From Planctomycetota bacterium (GTDB lineage Bacteria > Planctomycetota > Planctomycetia > Pirellulales > Thermoguttaceae): a stretch of DNA of 5,279 nt. Location of the stretch: positions 1 through 5,279 of the forward strand of contig JAEWUR010000724.1 of the NCBI GenBank assembly GCA_023397045.1, read 5' to 3'. Made by a program: the position numbers and the translations under genes. The stretch's first letter is position 1; every line of letters begins with the position of its first letter. This document shows, one piece after another, positions 1-5,279 of the stretch. The notes below the pieces were generated by a model. That model made no database searches. It was not told the origin of the DNA and worked only from the letters and a program-made list of their open reading frames with translations.

Positions 1-1119
1 GCCTTGGCCGATGCCGCCGAGGAAGGCTCCGAGGTTTTCGCCCGTGAAGCATTCGGCCTGCACGCCCAGCCGATCGGTGATCGGCATCCGGAAATCGATG
101 TTCCCCGACCACGTGCGGGCACGTTGATTTCGGCCGATGAACGAGATGTCCGATTGCTCTTCGCCGATATGGCCCGACATGCCGATCGTCATCGGCCGGC
201 AACCTTTGCCGCGTTCGCCGACCGTCCAGGCAACTCGGCCTTCCATGATCGGCCAATTCGGCGGTTCGCCAATGATGTTCGTCGTTCCATCCTCGAACAC
301 CGTCTGATTGGCCGACAACTGGGCCGTGACCAACGACGTGTCCGAAAAACTCAAATAGCGCTCGCCGCGGAACTGGGCCCTGCGATAACCGATGTTACCG
401 CCGTCCCAACCGACCGAGTACATCAACATTCCCGGCAGCAGCGGCGAGACAACGTCCCAGGTCTGGCCGCCCAACAACCGGAACTCCTCGTTCTTCACCT
501 CGAAATAGGCATGACGCAACAATAACGTGCCTTTGTTCTCGGTCGACAGAACGCTGTTCTGAAAATCGATTTCGACCTTGCCGCCGCTCGTGGCGCAGTC
601 CAGGCACGGGATCATCGGCCCTCCGATGTCGATCCCCAACCGCGTATTGCGGGCGTCGACGATGAACTCGCCCTCGGGCTGGGTGCTCGCCGATTGAACC
701 CACAACGTATAGCTGCCCGGCGTCGTCCGCTCGGTGTTGTACACCATATTGCCCCAAAGAAACCCGTAAGGCACGATCGAAAAATCGCCCTTCTTCCAGG
801 CCATCTTTTTCATCTCGCCGCGAAGCTCGTCGAGCGTGAAATACTCGTTGGGATCGGCGTCGGGCACCATCGGGATCGGCGCCATCGCCGCCGGAGTCGC
901 CTCGACCGGCGGCGTTCGCACCGGCTGCTCGCGCATGCGCTTCACTTCATCGCGCAACGCTTGCGTCTCGGCCTCGAGTTGCTGCAATCGCTCGGCGACT
1001 TTGTCCGGATTCGCCGGCGGCGTCGGTGGAGCCATATTCCAAGGCGCCGTGTCGTCGGCAAAACTCGTCGTACCGTAACAGAGCAGCGCCGAAACCAAGA
1101 AGAACAGGGAGATTCGCAT
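1..1119 (-). CDS. DcaP-like outer-membrane porin, partial (C-terminus beyond left edge)
   Basis: An open frame of 373 codons runs from an ATG at 1119-1117 to the window edge without a stop. Residues 1-21 form a signal peptide (MRISLFFLVSALLCYGTTSFA, cleavage probably after SFA before DD). Residues 38-64 are charged and heptad-like (ERLQQLEAETQALRDEVKRM), a likely periplasmic coiled coil, followed by a Pro/Ala-rich linker at about 66-90. From about residue 112 the sequence alternates as in a beta-barrel. It carries segments resembling the DcaP trimeric porin family: DARNTRLGIDIGGP (155-168), KVEIDFQ (181-187), LLLRHAYFEV (199-208) and GGQTWDVVSP (217-226). DcaP proteins are outer-membrane channels for small, often anionic solutes; the substrate here is unknown. 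Roughly the last strands are missing. The start is supported by AAGGAAG seven bases upstream and by the signal peptide. The family call comes from motif recognition, not alignment. Confidence 0.8.
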   Translation of the reverse strand, partial: MRISLFFLVSALLCYGTTSFADDTAPWNMAPPTPPANPDKVAERLQQLEAETQALRDEVKRMREQPVRTPPVEATPAAMAPIPMVPDADPNEYFTLDELRGEMKKMAWKKGDFSIVPYGFLWGNMVYNTERTTPGSYTLWVQSASTQPEGEFIVDARNTRLGIDIGGPMIPCLDCATSGGKVEIDFQNSVLSTENKGTLLLRHAYFEVKNEEFRLLGGQTWDVVSPLLPGMLMYSVGWDGGNIGYRRAQFRGERYLSFSDTSLVTAQLSANQTVFEDGTTNIIGEPPNWPIMEGRVAWTVGERGKGCRPMTIGMSGHIGEEQSDISFIGRNQRARTWSGNIDFRMPITDRLGVQAECFTGENLGAFLGGIGQG

Positions 1120-1126
1120 GGTTCAG

Positions 1127-1133
1127 CTTCCTT
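1127..1133 (-). promoter_or_regulatory. Ribosome-binding site of the porin gene
   Basis: On the minus strand AAGGAAG lies seven bases before the ATG at 1119. It is a good Shine-Dalgarno match at normal spacing, and it fixes the start directly ahead of the signal peptide. Confidence 0.7.
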
Positions 1134-1234
1134 TCCGAAAAATGACAGGAACATCCTTAAAAAAAGGTATCGTCCCGAAAACCGGCAAACATGATAAATT
1201 GCAGAGTATGGGAAACTTGCGCGGTCTTGTGGCC

Positions 1235-1240
1235 TATACT
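1235..1240 (+). promoter_or_regulatory. Possible -10 box (TATACT) for the glycosylphosphotransferase gene
   Basis: TATACT is a five-of-six match to the sigma-70 -10 consensus, placed 20 bases before the ATG at 1261. No good -35 sits at 16-18 bases: the hexamer at that distance is GAAACT, and the better TTGCGC at 1217-1222 is only 12 bases away. If used, it would give a very short leader that still holds the ribosome-binding site. It could be chance. Confidence 0.3.
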
Positions 1241-1247
1241 AGTGGGG

Positions 1248-1253
1248 TAAGGA
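1248..1253 (+). promoter_or_regulatory. Ribosome-binding site of the glycosylphosphotransferase gene
   Basis: TAAGGA lies seven bases before the ATG at 1261. It supports this start over in-frame alternatives and matches the expected N-terminus just ahead of the first membrane segment. Confidence 0.65.
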
Positions 1254-1260
1254 TCTCGCA

Positions 1261-2667
1261 ATGTCGGACAAGCAACGGATTTACCAACAATGGTCGCTCC
1301 GGGGAGCCTGGTATCGGCTTTCCGATGCCATCGCGGCCGCGCTCGCATTGCTCATCAGCATCCCCTTGGGTTTGGTCGTTAACATTGACCACGCAATCAT
1401 CGCCGGCTCCGTCGCGGTCATCTTGTTTGGCATGCTCGGCGAAATCTGGGGGCTGTATCGCAGTTGGCGCGGCGTTTCGGTTCATCGTGAGATTTCCGGT
1501 ATCGTATTCTGTTGGGGTTGCACCTGCGTTTTGCTGCTGGCGCTGGCATTCGTGACCCATCGAACTGCGGATTTTTCGCGTATCGCCGCATCGCTATGGT
1601 TCGTCCTTGCGCCGGCGTTGATGATCCTCAGTCGCTTGGCAACACGATGGGTACAAGAGACGCTGCTTTCGATGGGCTACAACGCCCGGCAGTACGCCAT
1701 CGTCGGCGTCAACGAATTGGGATTCCAACTCGCCCGAAACATCGCGGCGCTGCCCGAGATGGGACTCCATCTGGCGGGCTTCTTCGACGATCGACCCCAG
1801 GAGCGAAATCCGCCGATTCCCACCGACCTTGGAATCCGACTGGGAACGATCGAAGACCTGGTCGTTCAGGCGCGCGGAGGGCAAATCGATCGCATCTTCG
1901 TGACCCTTCCCATGCGCGCCGAAGATCGAATCCGCGGCATGCTCGATCGGCTCGGCGACACGACGGCCTCGGTCTATATCGTGCCCGATTTCTTCGTCTT
2001 CCAACTGCTCCACTCGCGTTGGACCGACGTCCTCGGGCTGCCCGTCGTGAGCGTGTTTGAAAGCCCCTTTTACGGCATCGATGGGTTGGTGAAACGCATC
2101 TCCGACATCGTCTTGGGCGGCCTGGCGCTATTGATTTGCGCCGTCCCAATGGCGGTGATTGCCTTAATCATCAAACTGACTTCGCCCGGACCGGTCTTCT
2201 TCCGGCAACGGCGTTACGGATTGGATGGCAAAGAAATCCGAATCTGGAAGTTCCGCTCGATGACCGTCTGCGAGGACGGAGCCTCGGCCGTCCAGGCCAC
2301 GCGCAACGACCCGCGAGTGACGTGGTTCGGCGCGATCTTGCGAAGGACCTCGTTGGATGAGTTGCCGCAACTGTTCAACGTCCTCGACGGCGCTATGTCG
2401 CTGGTCGGCCCCCGACCGCACGCAACGGCCCAGAACGAAGAGTTCCGCTCGCAAATCGGCGGCTACATGCTGCGCCACAAGGTCAAGCCGGGCATCACCG
2501 GCTTGGCCCAAGTCAACGGATGGCGCGGCGAAACCGAAGTGCCCGAGAAAATGCAAAAACGAATCGAATGCGATCTCCGCTACATCCGCGAATGGTCGCT
2601 GTGGCTCGATCTGCAAATCCTGCTGAAAACCGTGTTGGTCGTGCTGTCCGGAAGAAACGCCTACTGA
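1261..2667 (+). CDS. Undecaprenyl-phosphate hexose-1-phosphate transferase (WcaJ/exopolysaccharide initiator family)
   Basis: This 468-residue integral membrane enzyme would transfer a sugar-1-phosphate, typically glucose-1-phosphate, from a UDP-sugar to undecaprenyl phosphate. That is the first step of exopolysaccharide synthesis at the cytoplasmic membrane. Four hydrophobic segments (about 20-40, 44-64, 80-98, 107-125) are followed by a Rossmann-like CoA_binding_3-type region with IVGVNELG at 147-154. The C-terminal bacterial sugar transferase domain starts with a hydrophobic segment at about 281-306 that includes Pro296, where family members have a re-entrant helix. It then shows [13 protein letters not shown] (308-320), KFRSM (330-334), [11 protein letters not shown] (365-375) with the catalytic Asp366-Glu367 dyad, SLVGPRP (380-386) and [18 protein letters not shown] (408-425). 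The length and architecture fit full-length WcaJ-type proteins of about 465 residues and not the short PglC type. Sugar specificity cannot be read from sequence. The gene probably heads a transcript that includes the glycosyltransferase 24 bases downstream. Confidence 0.93.
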   Translation: MSDKQRIYQQWSLRGAWYRLSDAIAAALALLISIPLGLVVNIDHAIIAGSVAVILFGMLGEIWGLYRSWRGVSVHREISGIVFCWGCTCVLLLALAFVTHRTADFSRIAASLWFVLAPALMILSRLATRWVQETLLSMGYNARQYAIVGVNELGFQLARNIAALPEMGLHLAGFFDDRPQERNPPIPTDLGIRLGTIEDLVVQARGGQIDRIFVTLPMRAEDRIRGMLDRLGDTTASVYIVPDFFVFQLLHSRWTDVLGLPVVSVFESPFYGIDGLVKRISDIVLGGLALLICAVPMAVIALIIKLTSPGPVFFRQRRYGLDGKEIRIWKFRSMTVCEDGASAVQATRNDPRVTWFGAILRRTSLDELPQLFNVLDGAMSLVGPRPHATAQNEEFRSQIGGYMLRHKVKPGITGLAQVNGWRGETEVPEKMQKRIECDLRYIREWSLWLDLQILLKTVLVVLSGRNAY

Positions 2668-2691
2668 AACCCCCAGTCCCTAGCCACTACC

Positions 2692-3963
2692 ATGATCCCA
2701 ACCGACAACCTGGCCCAACCGTCGGCGCATCAAGAGACCCCGTTGGCCGGCGTCCTGCCGCCGACGCCACAATCGCCCGCCGCTCCGGTCGACACGGTGC
2801 GAGTGTTGCACGTGATTAACGGCGAGCATTACGCCGGGGCCGAACGGGTCCAGGATCTGTTGGCCAAAAACCTGCCGTCGCTGGGTTTTTCGGCCGGATT
2901 CGCCTGTATCAAACTCGATCTATTCGACGAGCTGCGCCAGTCGCGCGAGGCGCCGCTTTACGACGTGCCGATGCTCTCGCGATTCGATCTGTTGGCCGCC
3001 GGAAAGGTGGCGAGGATCGCTCGGCATGGAAACTACCGCATCCTTCATACGCACACCGTGCGGACCGTCATGATCGGCTCGATCGCCTCGGCCATCACCG
3101 GCATCCCGATGGTCTACCACGTTCACAGCCCCATTTCGCAGAACACGACGGGTCAACTTTCCGACCGGATCAACAGTTGGATCGAGCGATGGAGCCTGCG
3201 CCGCGCGGTCCGCGTGATTGCCGTTTCCAGGGCGATGGCCGACCACATCGCGCACGAAGGTTTTGACGCGGCGCGAATCGCCGTCGTATCCAACGGCGTC
3301 CCGGCCCTAGGCAACTTGCCCGAGCGCAAAAAGCCCGACGGACGCTGGACCCTCGGCACCGTGGCGTTGTTCCGCCCGCGAAAGGGAATCGAGGTCCTGC
3401 TGGATGCGATGGCCCAGTTGCGCGATCGGGGGCTTCCCATACGTCTTCGCGCGGTCGGATCGTTCGAGTCGCCCAAGTATGCGGCCGAAATTGCGGACCG
3501 GGTCGAGCGGCTCGGCCTCCAGCAACAGATCGTCTGGACCGGTTTCTGCACCAACGTCACCGACGAGTTGCGGAAGATGGATATTTTTGTGCTGCCCAGT
3601 CTTTTTGGCGAAGGGCTGCCTATGGCCGTCCTCGAAGCGATGGCCGCCGGCACGCCCGTCGTGGCCACACGGTCCACTGGCATTCCCGAAGCGATCCGCG
3701 ACGGCCGAGACGGCGTCCTCGCCAACCCCGGCAACGCTCAAGACCTCGCCCGGGCGCTGGCCGACGTGATCGAAGGGCGCAACGATTGGTCGGCGCTGCG
3801 CGTCAGCGCCTGGGAACGTCAATCGACCACCTTTTCCGACCGCAGCATGGCCGCCGGCGTTGCGGCCGTCTATCGCGAGGTCTTGGCCGAAGCTCGAATG
3901 GCAAATCGCGCCGAAGATGGCGTTCCGCTAAAAGACAACGAAGGCATTCTGAACAGAAGATGA
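2692..3963 (+). CDS. Glycosyltransferase family 4 (GT-B fold), exopolysaccharide assembly
   Basis: This 423-residue retaining GT-B glycosyltransferase is probably a cytoplasmic or membrane-associated enzyme adding a sugar to the lipid-linked intermediate begun by the upstream gene. The N-terminal acceptor domain begins at about residue 36 with VRVLHVINGEHYAGAERV, including the glycine-rich GAE loop. It continues with ILHTHTVRT (117-125), VYHVHSP (141-147) and VIAVSRAMADHI (175-186). The donor domain begins at about 220 with GTVALFRPRKGIEVLLDAM, where Arg228 and Lys231 lie in the usual phosphate-contacting loop. It has the GT4 EX7E motif, EGLPMAVLE, with Glu307 and Glu315, then AAGTPVVAT and GIPEAI. 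The length is normal for GT4. Residues 1-35 form a Pro/Ala-rich leader outside the fold. No Shine-Dalgarno is visible before ATG 2692, and GTG codons at 2797 and 2803 are possible alternative starts. The gene lies 24 bases after, and in frame with, the upstream stop, so translational coupling is likely. Donor and acceptor sugars are unknown. Confidence 0.92.
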   Translation: MIPTDNLAQPSAHQETPLAGVLPPTPQSPAAPVDTVRVLHVINGEHYAGAERVQDLLAKNLPSLGFSAGFACIKLDLFDELRQSREAPLYDVPMLSRFDLLAAGKVARIARHGNYRILHTHTVRTVMIGSIASAITGIPMVYHVHSPISQNTTGQLSDRINSWIERWSLRRAVRVIAVSRAMADHIAHEGFDAARIAVVSNGVPALGNLPERKKPDGRWTLGTVALFRPRKGIEVLLDAMAQLRDRGLPIRLRAVGSFESPKYAAEIADRVERLGLQQQIVWTGFCTNVTDELRKMDIFVLPSLFGEGLPMAVLEAMAAGTPVVATRSTGIPEAIRDGRDGVLANPGNAQDLARALADVIEGRNDWSALRVSAWERQSTTFSDRSMAAGVAAVYREVLAEARMANRAEDGVPLKDNEGILNRR

Positions 3964-4001
3964 CCGAGGGAACCGAGAGCCGCAATGAAGAAGGGACCTA
4001 C

Positions 4002-4044
4002 GTTGAGGATTGCCTGCTAGGCGAACAAGCGAATCGACCTCAAC
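4002..4044. other. Nested inverted repeat between convergent genes (terminator-like, no T-run)
   Basis: GTTGAGG at 4002-4008 pairs with CCTCAAC at 4038-4044, and inside it GCCT at 4012-4015 pairs with AGGC at 4019-4022 around a three-base loop. It sits in the 95-base gap between the ends of two convergent genes, where a bidirectional terminator would be expected. No T-tract follows on either strand, so it is not a standard intrinsic terminator. The rest of 3964-4058 shows nothing else that I can support. Confidence 0.3.
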
Positions 4045-4058
4045 CGCATCACTCCCAC

Positions 4059-5078
4059 CTACCGCACCGACCGGCGGTCGATGCCTTGGGGCTGCGATTG
4101 GGCTTGGGGTTGTGGGGTGGCCGTGGCGAGGTCGACGACCGTGACGCCGGGATAGCTGGGCATGGTCCAAAGTGTGCCGGGGTCGCCGGAGAGACGGTTG
4201 ATCTCGACGTTGCCTAGGTCGATCCGCATCGAGAACTGCGCCGAGGGGCAATTGATCGTAACGACCTTCGGCATCACGAGTCCGCTCAAGGGATCGCGGC
4301 GGTGTTGCGAGGCGTACGAACTGCCGAGCAGCTTGTGTTGCGGGTCGAAGACGTGTTGTTCCAAGATCCAGCCTTGCGAGCCGTCGAGGATCGTTACTTT
4401 TTTGACCGGTCCGTCCGGCGTGTTGCGAATCGTGTCGACCCGGAGCCGATCGTTCGGCAGGACGGTCAGTTGATGGGCGAGCGCCGGATCGAAGCCTGAG
4501 ACGCCGATCGCCTCGATCAGCCAACTCGGCTCGAACGGCAACGTTTGGCGTGCGGCGCACGAGGCGAACTGATCGTGGCGGCAGAAGTACAACGTCGGCG
4601 GCTGGTCGCGGCGGAACCAGAACCAGAACAGATCGTCGTTGCTTCCCAGGTCGAACTCGGTGCCGGTCAGCCCGGTGCCGGCGCGAATGCGGAGCCGGGC
4701 TTGGCGCTCGAAGGCCACGCTGGCCCACAATGATGGAAAGCCCGACCCGCTGATCGAGGCCTGATTGGTCGAAAACGATTGGATCTGCGAGCAATTTCGG
4801 TTGACCACCTCGACGACCTGTTCGATGGTCGGCGACGGCGGCAGCACGCGCGGCAGCGGCGCGGTGTATTGCCGCAAGGTCTGTGGGCAACTCGCGCCGC
4901 ATAGGCCGAATAGGCCGGTGGCGATGGCCAGGAATAGGAGGGGGCGGAATGACGAATGTCGAAATTCAAATGTCGAAGAAATGCCGAATGACGAATGACG
5001 AAGGGACGAGCAACCTTCGGTTGTTTCGTGCTTCGGCATTTGAATTTTTTTCGTCATTTGAATTTCGACATTCGTCAT
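4059..5078 (-). CDS. LolA-like envelope lipoprotein; N-terminus encoded within a repeat
   Basis: The frame gives 339 residues. Residues 46-61 (PLLFLAIATGLFGLCG) are a signal-peptide core leading to GASC, with Cys64 a plausible lipidation site; Gly at -3 makes this a poor lipobox. The mature part resembles the LolA/LolB fold, a half-open beta-barrel that binds lipoprotein acyl chains or other lipids. It has IEQVVEVVNRNCSQIQSFST (85-104), strands through FDLGSNDDLFWFWF (142-155), LPFEPSWLIEAIGV (180-193), the hairpin TILDGSQGWILEQHVFD (229-245), and an ending WTMPSYPGVTVVDL (304-317) that mirrors the LolA terminus PPQGVTVDD. Cysteines 96, 166, 174 and 277 could form disulfides. The tail 319-339 is Gln/Pro-rich. 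Residues 1-44 come from the palindromic element at 4947-5080. The in-frame ATGs (5078, 5057, 5039) all lie in that element, none has a Shine-Dalgarno, and the true start is uncertain. It follows the upstream gene by four bases, suggesting an operon. The LolA-like call is from pattern resemblance; the cargo is unknown. Confidence 0.72.
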   Translation of the reverse strand: MTNVEIQMTKKIQMPKHETTEGCSSLRHSSFGISSTFEFRHSSFRPLLFLAIATGLFGLCGASCPQTLRQYTAPLPRVLPPSPTIEQVVEVVNRNCSQIQSFSTNQASISGSGFPSLWASVAFERQARLRIRAGTGLTGTEFDLGSNDDLFWFWFRRDQPPTLYFCRHDQFASCAARQTLPFEPSWLIEAIGVSGFDPALAHQLTVLPNDRLRVDTIRNTPDGPVKKVTILDGSQGWILEQHVFDPQHKLLGSSYASQHRRDPLSGLVMPKVVTINCPSAQFSMRIDLGNVEINRLSGDPGTLWTMPSYPGVTVVDLATATPQPQAQSQPQGIDRRSVR

Positions 5079-5080
5079 TC
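4947..5080. repeat. Palindromic repeat element with perfect 26-base inverted ends
   Basis: The left arm at 4947-4972 (begins GAATGACGAATGTCG) is the exact reverse complement of the right arm at 5055-5080 (ends CATTCGTCATTC). Pairing continues inward imperfectly: ATGCCGAA at 4981-4988 matches the complementary TTCGGCAT near 5032-5039. The centre holds CAACC-TTC-GGTTG. The unit is built from a degenerate 7-mer GAATGAC; for example, 4947-4963 and 4986-5002 match at 16 of 17 bases. The element fills the gap between the stop of the upstream gene (5083) and the first non-repeat codon of the lipoprotein (4944-4946). I see no target-site duplication and no coding capacity of its own. It may be a MITE- or REP-like dispersed element, but copy number cannot be judged from one window. 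Confidence 0.85.
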
Positions 5081-5082
5081 GA

Positions 5083-5279
5083 CTATTGCAGCAGCGCGGC
5101 CAGATCGTCTTGAATCTGATCGATCCGCGACGCGTCGGGCACGATGGCCGGCACCTGGTACGAGCATTCGCGGCGAGGGCAGTAGACCACCAGCAGTTCG
5201 TCGCCTTGCGGCGTTCGTTGTTCTTCTTCGAGCCGGAACACGCGACGGCGGATCAAAAGCAGCGTCAACACGTAACGCA
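5083..5279 (-). CDS. Small conserved-looking protein of unknown function, partial (N-terminus beyond right edge)
   Basis: Sixty-four full codons are visible before the TAG at 5085-5083, with the frame open to the window edge. The readable start is RYVLTLLLIRRRVFRLEEEQ. A GTG at 5271 could be a start, but the residues just before it (RYV) continue the hydrophobic stretch, and the split codon at the edge ends in TG, so the gene may begin at that codon or further upstream. The protein has a short hydrophobic and Arg-rich segment, then alternating strand-like residues ELLVVYCPRRECSYQVPAIV with two cysteines in CPRREC, then a helix DASRIDQIQDDLAALLQ at the C-terminus. I recall similar LLLIRRRV...LEE proteins in planctomycetes, without a known function. 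It precedes the LolA-like lipoprotein gene on the same strand, so the two are probably co-transcribed. A regulatory or envelope role is not supported by any motif. Confidence 0.6.
   Translation of the reverse strand, partial: RYVLTLLLIRRRVFRLEEEQRTPQGDELLVVYCPRRECSYQVPAIVPDASRIDQIQDDLAALLQ

Larger units (their letters stand above)
1120..1260. promoter_or_regulatory. Divergent intergenic region between porin and exopolysaccharide genes
   Basis: This 141-base spacer separates two genes transcribed away from each other, so promoters for both should lie here. It is more AT-rich than its surroundings, with a run of seven A at 1159-1165 and the AT-rich stretch ATGATAAATT at 1191-1200. I see no convincing -35/-10 pair for the porin and no clear operator palindrome. 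No small gene is supported here. Confidence 0.55.

Noticed and set aside
1217..1240. TTGCGC plus TATACT as a complete sigma-70 promoter
   Set aside because: The spacer is only 12 bases, too short for a functional -35/-10 pair, so only the -10 box was kept, at low confidence. The GG and GC spacing also does not fit sigma-54.
1709..2149. Long antisense frames inside the transferase, glycosyltransferase and porin genes (for example 1709-2149 minus, 2164-2616 minus, 3153-3734 minus, 694-1194 plus)
   Set aside because: They are expected in GC-rich coding DNA, are Arg-rich with no recognisable motifs, and lie opposite strongly supported genes.
3985..4020. Eleven-codon ORF beginning MKKGPTLRIAC in the convergent gap
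   Set aside because: Too short, with no clear Shine-Dalgarno and no evidence of conservation; it overlaps the inverted repeat.
3960..4217. Possible third gene starting at the ATGA overlap with the glycosyltransferase stop
   Set aside because: The stop-start overlap is attractive, but the product has low-complexity composition and most of it is antisense to the C-terminus of the lipoprotein gene; no ribosome-binding site or recognisable domain.
3928..4902. 324-codon open frame on the minus strand, overlapping the LolA-like gene
   Set aside because: It is Arg/Pro/His-rich with no fold-like hydrophobic pattern, runs into the antisense of the glycosyltransferase gene, and is a frame-shifted shadow of the lipoprotein gene, whose own frame gives a signal peptide and a LolA-like domain.
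4947..5080. Repeated GAATGAC units as a CRISPR array
   Set aside because: The units are 7-mers in a single palindrome, with no regular spacers of 25-40 bases and no cas genes in the window.
4947..5080. Insertion sequence or transposon carrying its own gene
   Set aside because: At 134 bases it has no room for a transposase, and no target-site duplication is visible; at most a non-autonomous element.

Overview
The window reads as a GC-rich planctomycete-type bacterial chromosome segment. This placement is an inference. It rests on a DcaP-like porin with an N-terminal coiled coil, a WcaJ-type exopolysaccharide initiator followed by a GT4 glycosyltransferase, a secreted LolA-like lipoprotein preceded by a small LLLIRRR protein, and a GAATGAC-type palindromic repeat of a kind I associate with such genomes. 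No rRNA, tRNA, CRISPR array, transposase or phage gene is visible.

Layout: (1) 1-1119, minus strand: the first 373 residues of an outer-membrane beta-barrel porin; its C-terminus lies beyond the left edge. (2) 1120-1260: a divergent intergenic region with a clear ribosome-binding site for each flanking gene and a possible promoter -10 box for the rightward gene. (3) 1261-2667 and 2692-3963, plus strand: a two-gene exopolysaccharide unit. The first gene is a polyprenyl-phosphate hexose-1-phosphate transferase that would load the first sugar onto undecaprenyl phosphate. The second is a GT4 glycosyltransferase that plausibly adds a later sugar. (4) 3964-4058: a short gap between convergent genes with a nested inverted repeat. 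(5) 4059-5078, minus strand: a LolA-like envelope lipoprotein. (6) 4947-5080: a 134-base palindromic element with perfect 26-base inverted ends, filling the junction between the lipoprotein gene and the gene before it. (7) 5083-5279, minus strand: the C-terminal part of a small conserved-looking protein of unknown function, cut by the right edge.

The gene products share a cell-envelope theme: porin, surface polysaccharide synthesis and a periplasmic or outer-membrane lipoprotein. Only the two polysaccharide genes look like a functional pair. The most notable point is at the right end. The palindromic element abuts the lipoprotein's signal-peptide codons, and every ATG available upstream of the signal peptide lies inside the element. 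The element therefore either supplies the start codon and up to 44 residues of N-terminus, or has displaced the native start.
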